Below, piece by piece: positions 41,888 through 53,000 of a stretch of 64,000 nt of DNA; within the stretch, counting starts at the first letter, position 1, and the number at the start of each line of letters is the position of its first letter. The notes below the pieces were generated by a model. That model made no database searches. It was not told the origin of the DNA and was given only the letters and a program-made list of their open reading frames with translations. Made by a program: the position numbers and the translations under genes. Source of the stretch: Verticillium longisporum (Eukaryota > Ascomycota > Sordariomycetes > Glomerellales > Plectosphaerellaceae); contig JAETXT010000007.1 of NCBI GenBank assembly GCA_019188255.1, positions 2,728,001 through 2,792,000 on the forward strand, read 5' to 3'.

Positions 41888-42601
41888 ATGCCCCTCCTCA
41901 TCCGCGACGGCACAGCCGCCGACCTGGCCGCCATCACGACCATCTTCCTCGCAGCCTTCGCCTCAGAGCCCCTCATCGCGAGAACCCACCCCCACGCCGC
42001 CCAGTACCCCTCGCACCCGCACCTCTACTACCGGCGCTTCTTCGAAGCCCGCTTCTGGGGCCCCGAGCAGCAGATCCTCCGCGTGGCCGTCGACGCCGCG
42101 ACAGACGAGCCCGTGGCCTTCGCCTGGTTCCGCCGCCCCTGGCGCGCCGCCGACGCCGCCGCCCGCGCTGCCCACGAGGGCCCCGCGACGCTGCGCTTCT
42201 GGCTCGCCCCGCCCGCGCGCGCCGCCCGCGCCCTCGCCGCCTGGCTCTGGCCCTGCCGCTCCGTCGATGCCGTGCACGGCAACGCCTTTGCCGCCATGCA
42301 CCACCGCGTCGAGGCGCGTCTCGTCGCGGCCGATCCGCGGCCCCCGAGGCGGCGCCACGCCTGGTACCTGTCGACGCTGGCTGTGGATCCGGCCGTCCAG
42401 GGCCAGGGCGCCGGCAGCTGGCTTGTGCGGGATGCGCTGAGCCGCGTTGTCGACCCGGAGGGGGCGGCTTGTTGGCTCATTGGGCTCGGAGGCGTCGAGC
42501 CCTTTTACGACCGCTTTGGCTTCCGCGAGGTGGACAGGGCCAACGAGGGCCGACTCGCCGACTGGACGGGCGGCGCCGTCATGATTAGGGAATCGTCGTA
42601 G
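41888..42601 (+). CDS. GNAT family N-acetyltransferase
   Basis: Single exon, 237 residues from MPLLIRDGTAADLAAI, the first Met after the upstream repeat. The N-terminal strand and helix (IRDGTAADLAAITTIFLAAF) and the acetyl-CoA pyrophosphate loop in LAVDPAVQGQGAGSWLVRDAL are typical of the GNAT fold, followed by ACWLIGLGGVEPFYDRFGFREV. The central part is rich in Arg, Ala and Pro and the gene is strongly GC-rich at third positions. GNAT enzymes move acetyl groups to amines; this one looks like the fungal small-molecule type rather than a histone enzyme, but the substrate cannot be read from the sequence. Confidence 0.83.
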   Translation: MPLLIRDGTAADLAAITTIFLAAFASEPLIARTHPHAAQYPSHPHLYYRRFFEARFWGPEQQILRVAVDAATDEPVAFAWFRRPWRAADAAARAAHEGPATLRFWLAPPARAARALAAWLWPCRSVDAVHGNAFAAMHHRVEARLVAADPRPPRRRHAWYLSTLAVDPAVQGQGAGSWLVRDALSRVVDPEGAACWLIGLGGVEPFYDRFGFREVDRANEGRLADWTGGAVMIRESS

Positions 42602-43336
42602 CAGCACGAGCAGGCACCACGGTCGCGCGGCAGAGCACAGGGCAGGGCAAGTGGAAAAGCATATTGTAGATAAAACCCTCTTCTCTGTCTCGGCGATGAG
42701 AGAGTGAGAGTGAGGTTGGGGCTGGCGAAGCCTTTTGTGCTAGAATGACCGACATACATAGAAAACGGCGACCGAGGCCGCAACGAGTAAAATGATCGCA
42801 ATGCGCAGCCGGAGAAACAAGATGAATGAGTCCCTCGGTGTGCAAGACCAGGCTTTCCTTGCGTCACCTCGGTCAACTTCGTTCCTCTGTATCTCCTCCG
42901 CTCGCCTGGTCACCCGTGATCCTACCCAACGCCCCCCCGATCCATGTTCGGCCCGCCGTTCACCTTGGGTCCAACGCCGGTTGCCTGAACGGAACCCGCA
43001 AACGCAAATTATGAAAAGAAACGAGAAACAAAAAAATTGAAGGGCTTGAGTCCTGTGTGACCCTGATTCGCCGGCCCTTTCGCTTGTGCCATGCCTGTCA
43101 TCGTTCGTCGTCATGAGGAGCCACTCCACTCCGTACCGTGTTCCACGCAAGTTGCCAGCGAGTAGAAAATAATGAGCCCTGGAGCTGGCGTGCAGCTCAT
43201 GCTGAAGTCGCCTCTATTTAATCACGCCGATACCAGGGCGTGCTCATTCTCATGTCCCATGTTGCACCCCAATGCTTCCTTCCCCTATACGCACACCGCG
43301 AACTGACGCCAGTGAACGTCGTCGTGGACGAGAAGG
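42602..43336. other. Intergenic stretch between convergent genes
   Basis: About 735 bases of presumed 3' UTRs. Nothing recognised. Confidence 0.5.
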
Positions 43337-45221
43337 CTACTGACGAACACCGTAAGCATCTCTTGTCGACTCGTCCTCCATGGTTGGACGCCGATGGACT
43401 ACGGGCGTGCCGTAGGAGACCCTTGACTGGTCCAGGTGCTGCTGCTCGTAGGGCTGCTCGAAGCGCGCAGGCATGTTTGGCAGAGCTGCATACGCGTGGC
43501 TCGGGGCACCACGATGCTGCTGCATGCCACGCACAACGTTGGGACTGCTCTGGTGACGGCCATGCTTAGTGGCGGGCGGCGCTGCCATGCGTGCGGTGGC
43601 GTTCATGCCCGAATGGTAGGGCGAGGTGTCATAGCCATACTGGCGATGAACGGTGGCGTCCTGGTAGTAATTGCCCGCCGGCGGCTGACCCATCCCTTGG
43701 CTGACAGGCTGTCCGGCGATGAACATGTCGTCTTCCTCACGACGAGAAAAGCCCGGTTTGTACGAGGCGTCATAGTCAGGACCGGGACCGTAGCCGTAAC
43801 CTGGAGCTGGGTACTCCGAGGAAGAAGCGGGACGATAGGCATTGGACGACCCGGTGTAGAACGCACCAACTTCGCTGTGAGAGCGCTGGTGAATAGGGCG
43901 GCGCGGATCTTGATAGCCGGCCATCGAGCTGTTGGCTTCGAGGTGTGAAGCCATCGACTGGCTGGGCCGCCGTTGAGGGGTGGGCGCGGGAAGAGGACCA
44001 CCAGCGGCCCCCCCTGACGTGGTAACAACCTGGCCGCCAGCGCCATACATGTACGGAGAGCCAAAGGCCTGCTGCCCTGCTGGGTAATATTCCTCCTCGG
44101 GATAGTTTTCACGAATGTTGCCAAAGGCCGGTCGATGAGCGACCTGCATGCGACGCACGTTGGGCACGGTGCGTTCAGCAGCGCGAGGAACACCCACCAT
44201 GTTGTGACGTTCGGCAAAGTATCCGACATCCATCTGCGCAAGTCGCTGCCGTTTCTCGACGGGGTTCTCGAACATGTCCGCCTCCCAATGACCGAGTGGC
44301 TGGCTGATGCGCCGGGCCATGGCGGGAGGAGGATGAATATCGTGACGAAGGGCCACACCCATGGATTGGGATCGTTTGTGTCCAGTACCGCCGCTTGTCT
44401 TGCGCTTGAGTTGAGCCTTGGGCTTGTCCTCGTTGCCATCGCTGCTGATGGCAGGCAGGATCTCGATATCCGGGATCTGACTCAAGTGGTTGCCATGAAT
44501 CTCCGACTTGAGCTGTTGGACAACACTCATGATGGTCTCAGTACTGTAGTTGTTGCCACAACGGTCGGGCAGCCACTGGGGTACGGCGGTGCCGTTCATC
44601 ACGGCGCCATCGGCAGCCTCGTCTTCAGACTCGTCCTGATACGATCGCTTCCTCGACTCCTGCTTGTCGTCAAGACGCTTCTGCTCTCGCTTGCGAATGG
44701 CGAGAGACCAGCTGGTAACCACCCCGGAGGTACCGGCTCGCTTGTTGGCGTCACTCCACTCTTGAACGCGCTCGATCTGCTGCTCGACCAGATCGATCTG
44801 GAGCTTGGCGTACTCATGACCGTTGCGATAACGGCTCCGCTGATAATGCTTTCGGCAATAGTGAACCCAGACGTGAGGAGGAATCATGCGCGTGCAGAGC
44901 TTGTTTCGTCCAAAGATGTGAGAAATGGCCTTGCGAGGCTGCGAGCCCGTGTCACAATTTTCGATGTACATGCACTTGATCTCTGGAATCACGGCTGGGT
45001 TGCCTGCGGCGGCTTGTGTCTGAGAAGGCATTGTGTAGACTTGTTGCTGTTGCACGAAGGCCGGAGCTTCAGAGACAGGTGGGAAAGGTTGAAACCCAGA
45101 CGGTGCTGAAAGGGCGGCAAAGTCAGGGGCTGAGACGGTGCGCTTGTGTGATCGGGTATGTAGCTGATCTTGAGGAGGGTTCAGGAACCCGGTTGTGTCT
45201 TGTTTGGTGATGTGTTGTGGG
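43337..45221 (-). CDS. Conserved fungal ORP1-like protein, 5' end unresolved
   Basis: The minus-strand frame is open from 45221 to the stop at 43337 (at least 627 residues). A 3' splice site (TTTCACCCCAG) stands at 45222, so a short first exon with the start codon lies further upstream and was not found. The conserved block IPEIKCMYIENCDTGSQPRK, ISHIFGRNKLCTRMIPPHVWVHYCRKHYQRSRYRN has four Cys plus His residues in a spacing that could bind zinc. It is followed by a coiled-coil-like LQIDLVEQQIERVQEW. The remaining two-thirds is disordered, rich in Pro, Gln, Tyr and Ser. Proteins with this block are often labelled ORP1-like in fungal genomes; I know of no established function. Nuclear location is a guess. 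Confidence 0.72.
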
Positions 45222-45887
45222 CTGGGGTGAAAGGTTTGTTAGTGAAATGTGTTAACGAAGCAGTCTAAGTAGCATTGCTCGCAACGTTCTAAACCAGATG
45301 CTCTCTATCTATGAATTGGAGCCTGAACGCTGAATCACGAAGTGGGGTCCTGAAAGGGGGCAGGTTCGAGGCGTGGGACGTGATGAATGGGAGACAATAG
45401 ATCATGTGGTTTCCGTCTTGTGCAGGACGTCAACCGTGATTGCACCTCCGAACCCTGGTGGCGGATTCGGCTGAGATACTGGAGGAAGCGACGCGGTTCT
45501 GCTTGGTGTTGCCGAGGCAGGAGCGCTGGTATCCGCGGGCAACGTTATGTTTCTGATGGCGGCCTTGATATCTGATCAAAATGTCGCTGATATCGTCGGT
45601 TGAGTCAAGTCAAAAGATGTAGACCGCACCTGTGGTCGCGGGTGCTATCTTGAACGTTTTCGTTTGGGATTCTCAACTTGTGAGAGAAGAGGTCGGCGGG
45701 TGAACGGCAGACCGGGTGAATGCGGTTGACGTGTGCGAACGTCAAGAGTGCCTTCCGTGTTGGGGTTCCTCCCTTTTAGGGCTTCCCAGTTACATGTTGG
45801 CAAGATAGGAAATCGTCATGGTAACGGTAACCGCAACGGCAACGGCTGGCGTGAACCTGACCTTCTTCTGACCTTGTCGACTTCGAC
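45222..45887. other. Stretch upstream of the ORP1-like gene
   Basis: Expected to hold the missing first exon and promoter of the ORP1-like gene and the 3' UTR of the next. I could not identify the start codon with confidence. Confidence 0.45.
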
Positions 45888-47015
45888 TCAAAGCATACAG
45901 CAAGGCCTGTGGACAACAAAGACGAAAAGGAAAAGAAAAATTGACACACACCTAAAGTCTTCGGTTGGGCTTGACCGGCTGCTTCCTGTTCCTCGAGTGA
46001 TCAGAATAGCGTCCGATGGGCTGGATGGCCTTCTGGGGTCTTTGTCCCCCGCCTCTTCCAGCGCCGAAGGCGACGTTGCGGTTCTCGGAGACTGGGATCG
46101 GAGCTCCAGCGATGGGGGCACAGAGTCCATTTGCTGGGCTTCGCCCAGCTTGGTCTCGAACGAAGGCATATCGTTCAGCAACGAGTTGAAGGGCTGCACG
46201 CCGCCGCTGACAGTTGACATGGATGAGATCCTGGAGTGGCACCCAGAATGCATCGTTGAAGACGTGTACGAAGAGAGGCTGCTGTGACTGTCCGAAAACT
46301 TATGTCTCGGCGAGTTGGGCAGTCCCATTCCGCCCGGCATGCTGTCGTCGCGCGAGAATCTGGGTCTTGGACAATAGTCAGTCACACGGTCTATGTTATC
46401 ACGACTGGTTTTGGGGCGAACGGGAGACTAACCTCGCTGTAAGTTGAGATTCGGCTTCACTCACGCTGGGTTGCCTACATATACGGCAGCAGTGTCAGTG
46501 AACGGTCAAACATCCCGAATCATGCCATCTTGGCGAAGGCTACTTGTCCCAAGCTGGGGCAAGGAGGAAGAGGAAATAGCGTACCGCCCAGGGTGCGTGC
46601 TCGTCATTGGAGTCACGTTGACCGAATGTGCCATGTCGAACCCGAGAGAGCTCAAGGAGCTGGCCCTTGAATGATGATTGACCGAGGCGGTGTCGTACAA
46701 GTTTTGAGGCGCAGACTGGTCAGTGGGAGAGACGCTGTAGATGCTGGGCTTTCTGGAGAGAACAGAAACTTTCTTGGTGTCGAGTGTCAGTGGTAGAGAG
46801 TAGCCGCCCGCATCCCATGGCGTGCGCAGACGAGACAAGTGGTTGTCGCTGGTCCGCCTGGAAGAGGTGGTCTTCCCAGGGGAGGGCGTTTGCACGGCAG
46901 TGGGCGCCGCTGACGATCCGTCGGTTGTAGAGATAGTGGAAGTAGATTCCAGAGAAAGCGTACGGGTGATGGGGTGTCTTGCTGCAGCCAGGTTGAGGAG
47001 AGACGTAACGTCCAT
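45888..47015 (-). CDS. Serine-rich conserved hypothetical protein, four exons
   Basis: Minus-strand exons 46585-47015, 46433-46474, 45952-46365 and 45888-45906 give 301 residues with consistent phases. Introns are GTACGC...TGTAG, GTTAGT...CCAAG and GTGTGT...CACAG. The protein starts MDVTSLLNLAAARHPITRTLSLESTST and is rich in Ser, Thr and Pro with phosphosite-like patches: RTPWDAGGYSLPLTL, RHKFSDSHSSLSSYTSS, HSRISSMSTVSG and SPSDAILITRG. I recall similar Sordariomycete proteins but cannot name a family; no DNA-binding or catalytic domain is seen. The last exon is only 19 bases, so the true 3' end could differ. Its upstream side faces the 9.6-kb gene-free region, as seen for some developmental regulators. 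Confidence 0.6.
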
Positions 47016-50000
47016 CGCTCAGCTTGAGAAAACGGTTGGTGATGAGCAGCAATGATGGGCCGTATGTGGTCCGGTGTGTGGCGGCAAGGCTCCTATCCGC
47101 CGTGACAGGTGCGCCAACTCTTGCTTGAGAAGAGTTCAGGGGATCATTGATGGAGAGAGTGTCTTGGTGTGAATGCAGCAGCGAGTCGCGATGCGTTCTG
47201 GCTGATGGCGTTGTGGTTATGGGTTGTGTCTTTGGGAGGCGGTTCCGTGCTATCAATGTGCTGTCTTGGGGCTCTGGGGTGTGTGACGAGTGTGTAGATA
47301 ACTGGGGGAAAGGATGCAGGTGGCAGAGGAGGGTAGTTGACCAGAGGAACAAAAACCGGAGACTAGAAGGAACGCAGAGAAGGTGATGATAAGGTTGTTA
47401 GTCCAATCGTTGGGACCAGTCGTTTGGAGATCGAGGTCGCACTGACAGCCCGCAATACGGATTGAAACGGCCGAAACACCAGTGAGCTGGCCAAAGTTGG
47501 CGCTGAAGAGTCGTCTGAAGCTACGAGCGTGGTCTGGCTCTGACGCCCGTGTGTTGTTTGCAATGATCGGATCCGCAAAGCACCGAGGGAAACAACAGAA
47601 CCGAGTAGTAGCTCGTTCCGTGGGTCAAGCTCAAGCTCAGCTGAGGGTATGGTCGAACGTGAGCGGGCTGCCACGGGCGAATGCTGAGAGTTAGGGCTGG
47701 TTTTGCTGTTTCGTTCGACGGTCGTTGCGCGCGGCCTGTATGTGCGCTCGAGTCAAGAGCTTTCAGAGGGATGAAGAAGTGACCACAACGGGATGGTTCC
47801 AGCGTCTGGTGATAGGTGCGTCATGTACTTGTACGAGGAACGTTTGCAGGTGCAGACCGAGGGCTTTGAGGCTTCAAGAGGGCAAGAGCGGCGAGCAACG
47901 GCAACAAAGGGCAAGCTTCAAGAGGTACATGAGAACTGGGAAACAAAGATAGGATGATCGGCCAAGGACAGGCAACGTCGGGGATACAGAGACAGCAGCT
48001 CAGAGAGAAGAGTAAGGCTGTGCTGCAATCGCATGAAGTGATGGTAAGAACTGAAGACGATACTTGTTTGGAGTTTGGAAGGGTGGGCGTCTGGGCTTTG
48101 AGGGTACCAGGATCTGGGAAGAAGGCCTTGTCATGGCTCGGTCCCAAGCTTCATGGTCCGTCCATCCACCAGAATTAGCCCCAAGTTCGAGCAAAGGCAG
48201 AGTCAGAGCCACAGCGACAACAACCACCAGTACCTGCTGCGGTCGCAGGTACTGGATCGGAGCAAGGCGGGTGGCGGGAGGGGAGGGGGTGGAGAGGCTC
48301 CCAACGGGAGCCAGCATGATCACTGTGCAAGCCACATCTTTTAGCCCAGTATCTGATCAGAGTTTCCACTTGTGGCATCGCGAGGGATGCTGGGTATCAT
48401 GCGTTGTAGGCAGGGGTTGTGAATGTTTGGTCTTCCCCACAGTCGGCTTGGGCGCCGGCTGGGCCCAGAGGAAGAAAAAACAAGCCCCCGGATGCGCGCT
48501 CTTGTGCTGTGAGAGGGGGGCTCGCGCTGGCTTGAAGCAAGGACAGGGGCCATCGCAAGACCTGAGAAGGTGTGACAGAAGGGGAGACGTCTTGCGATGA
48601 TGGTGGGGGTTGAGAAGGGGGTGGATGGGGACAAGAAAGGAGGTGGAAGGAGGTCAGTACAAACCCTAGGTACGGAGCGCAAGGTATCTGAGCGCTTGCT
48701 GATTGCCGGTCGCCTAAGAAGCATCCCTGTGCATCAGGTTGGGACCGTCGCAGATCATGGCGTTAGATGGTCGTCTGAACCCACGATCTCCGCAGGGGAA
48801 ATGCCCCGGGCAGGGCTTAGGTTTCCAAGTGCTGCAGCCTTCAAGCAGGGCCAATCATAACAACAGCAGCCCGCTGCGCATCTGGTCAGGGGGCATACCA
48901 TGTACAGGTTGGAGCCCCTTGCCTTTCTCTCTTGTCTTGCCTCGAGGTGGCATGTCTTGAGCTATACTAGTTACTGTGCCTGCCACCGCCGCATCGCGTG
49001 CTCTCATGGATCTAAGTTGCCTCTGGTAGCTTGCGAGCTAAGCAGACGTACTTGGTAGTGTCGTGGTCTCGACCTGTAACTCGAAATGAGCTGAGGGTCG
49101 CTCAACAGCTTTGTCAGTTGGTGTGGTGCCTGTTTTTCGTGGTGCACGGATGTACACTCCAAAAGCAGTCAAGACAGAATGGGGCGCGACAGCGCTGAAT
49201 CGGGATCAGACCGCAGCTAGGCGTCGCTGAACTATCAAGGGGTGATGAGCAGCGCCTCTCGCTCACAAAAGTGCGAACACTGCGCAGGTAGCCCGCCGGT
49301 CGGGTGGTTCCGAAGCATATGCCGGACAGTTCGTTCTCAACGGCAGATCGTCTGGGTGCGTCAAGGCCTGGCTTACGACCGTGATTAATGCAGTAAAGAT
49401 AACTCGACCGATCATGGCCCCGTACAGCAACCATGGACGAAGGCGAGTGCCAAGGCCGGGTGGGCACCAGCGATGCTGTTGCGACTGCTTGGAGCTTCCG
49501 TCCCGTGTGCTACCGGCATCCAACGTATTCAGCACACACGCACTTCTTCCAACAGCGCTGGTGTCTTGTTAGGGTGGACCTATGTCCTCAGGGAACATCC
49601 AAGAGGTGCTCTCACCGAGCCATCCCCACAGGTAGCCAGTGCAGCACCTCTGAACCTAACTGATATAGATGTGCAGTAATCTGTCAACAAACAAAGACCA
49701 GAGGGTGCATGGAGAAGCGAAGACTCCCGAGACGTTGTTGTGTCCGATGTCAGATGGTCTACTGGTACATGATCTCTGCCGGACCCAAACTCAACCTTGG
49801 AATGGCTATCGTTGTGCTGTGCAGATTTGGGGTGGGACAAGAGTGACGATGCCGGCGACAAGGCCAGGGTTCGCAGAACCCCACCCCTGTGGCTTGTGAA
49901 ACAATTGACTGGGAGGATCGATAGTTCTAGTACAGACTGATGCGACCTTCCCCCTTCCACGCCCAAAAAGACGCACGTCAAGATCGTGGTCAGGTGGCAG

Positions 50001-53000
50001 GCGGAGGCATTGTGAGAGGCAAATCAAGTCCGACCTACTCACCAGGTCAGCCTACCTTAGGTTAATAAACGGCACATGCACTGTTACTACGAGGTCAGTG
50101 TTGGATGTGGGGTGTGTAGTGTTGAGGGTGCCTGAATGGTCAAATTGTCGAAACATGACGCTGCATGACGGCTTGCTGGAGGGGATGCATGAAGCCCGAA
50201 ATGGCACCCCGACGTGTAGATCATCAACATCTAAGCCAGTTCAGCAACCTATACTCAAATCCCGCGAACCCTTACCAGAAGCATGTAAACTTGTGGTGCC
50301 TTGAGGTGCTGTGCCACCTTTTGGCATGGAGGAAACGGCAAACAGGCCCACGTATCATGTTGGAACCCAGGACAAGCAGTGAGCAGGGTAAAGGATGACA
50401 GCGTGATAGGTGTGGCAGATTGAATATCCCGCCCTAACAACGGGCCCCTCGAAATCATGTCGCACGCCGCGCCGGTCTTGTGCTGTGCCGGTGAAGGCTT
50501 AAAACAGGTCAGGCAGGGGAGAGACGCAGCAAGGTCAATGACAGCTCGATGACAGGAGGCGACAGTTGCAACAACATGGACTGCCCACACCGGACACACA
50601 CATGGCATAACGGCATTTGTTCGTCGGGACTCGCGATTGGCTCGCGAGAAGGGTTGCTCCATGTTTCATGAAGCATGCTGAGATGTTGTCGTGATGTGAG
50701 GGAAGGATGCATGACAGGTATACTGCGACTGAGGAGTTGGCGGCGTGGAGGGATTTCTGACAAGGAGCACGAGGGGCTCAACGGGAGACCCCCGGTCCAG
50801 GTTGGACCGACCGTCGCTCATCGTTCGTCCATGGATCGCGCGGTCAGGTCATAACCCCTTTTTGGTCTGGCATGCGAAGGTTTGCTGCATGGAGCTTGGT
50901 CAGCCAGGTCACTTGCTTGTCCAGTCCAGGCGGTCCCGAATCTCGACTCGCGCATTGGGTCTGATGGTGTGTGCCGCAGAGTCAGTTAGAGTCATCAGTG
51001 GATATTGGCCGGTCATCGATCGAAAGCTGTGGTAAGGTGTCGGGACGCAGCCACACGAGGCCGCCAATGATGGAAATACCCACAGAGTGCCAAACAACCC
51101 GAAGAACATTTGGGCGGTGGAGCGCAATGAGAACGCTCCCTCGCCGTCGAAGGATATCATCGAGGTTGTGTGTGGCGCTTGGCCCAGCCCCCAGACCGTG
51201 CCATCTTTGCATTCTAACATGGGCCGTAAGGGGACCGGCCGTGGGACGGGCTCAAGATAGCAGTGACTAGTCCGTATAGGGTAAGAAGCAGTGCGTGGAT
51301 CCACGCCCAAGAGGCCGGTGGTGTTTCAGCTGAAGTCGTGGAGGGACGAGTCTGGAGGGACGAGGTAATGAGGCCAAGTCCAAGCAAGGCTAAAAGATGT
51401 TGAAATGCCAAGATGGGTGGTCCTTGATGTGCCTGGATGTCTTAGACACAATGTATTAGGCCTGGGCCCTCGTTCTTGTCTTTGTCCTGTCCTTGTCCTT
51501 GTCCTTGTCTTTGTCCCTGTCACTGAGGTCAATCGGGCCCGGGCGGGAGACCGCGACGATGACCGTGTCATCCACTGGTGCGGTTGCATGGAACATTCAT
51601 GCGTTGGGACTCGTCACGAGCAGCCCTGGCAGAGATCTTGTGGTGGTGGATGCGTGGATGCCATGTTGGACCTGGGTAGATGGGTGTGGACTGAGGCGAC
51701 ACGACAGAGGGGTCGTGGTGGGAAGGTCTGGGGAGTGAAGGACGTGGGATGAACAGAATGGACGAGACGACACTGCAGCGGCAATAACAAAGAATAGGTA
51801 GGCACTTCCCAGGGAGAGACAGATGGGGGGCAGGATGTACCTGCATCAGTCGTGCCTGCCTTACTACATGTATGTACCATGTACTATGCACGTACCTACC
51901 TAGGAAGGTCGGTGAACAAAGGTGGACATGTGCCTTCCGCAATGCTTGTGGCCTGCGAGTGCCATCCAAACATTCAGAAGACGATCTAGGCACATCACCT
52001 TCTCCAACAATTCCTTCATCTTTCAGGTCCTGGTCCAGACACTTCGATGATCAAATGAAATCACTTTGTACGGGCCATCACGATTCCTAGCTTTTCCGCA
52101 TCAGTCAGTCGGATGGCGACGCTGGCTGAACTCCGTCTCCTTCCATCACCTGCCCTGCCCAGCCAGCTGGTCTGCCCGTTAGCCCACCACATCGAGCAGC
52201 TCCACAGGCAGCATGGCGACTTCGGCACCCATTCTTTGTCCTCGTCCAGACCTGCGACAGGAGAATACAGTACAACACCAATGCAGACGACTGAACATCT
52301 CAGCACCAAAATCAACCTCTGACATGGCCCGACACAGGGCCTTGGAACGATCCCTGCGATGATCGCCTCGACCCGAAGCGAACCAGCCCCGACTCTCATC
52401 GCCGAGGCCAAGGATTCCGTGACGAATGAATGCCTTGCCGGCTCTACCATGTACCAGAGTGAGCCCCCCTCCCCCCTCTCCCCAGTACTCATGATTTGCA
52501 TTGGTTTCTGCATTGGTTTCATCCAATCTACCCCTGGTGCTGCAGCTCACCCCATTGGGACAACTTGTCCGGCCACTGAGAGGCCAAGCCCATGGCCACA
52601 GGCAAGACCACGGTACCATCACGATGTACCGCGATCCCCGTACGTTGTACGTGTTGGCAGCTCAGACCTTCTTCGCCCTTGAGCCCGATCAGATGGACCT
52701 ATTCACAGCGTCTGCTGCCACTCGGCCAGGCCCTGTGCAGCCCGCTCGTTCGTGTTGGTTCCGTCCCGTCTTCCGAGCCTCTGCCCGTCGAGTTGACTAA
52801 CCTTGCAGTCCGCTGACACTTAGACAAGGTCGGGACGCGCCTCGTGCCAAACATGCGTTCGCCGCTTGCCCTCAGCAACACTAAGAAGTCCGCTAGTGAT
52901 TAGTCCCTCGACCCTTCGTCTATCAGCGTGACCTTTCTTCCGATGACCGACCGCTCTACTACTTGAGCCGTTGATGGTCAAGAGTCTCCCCTTCGATTCA

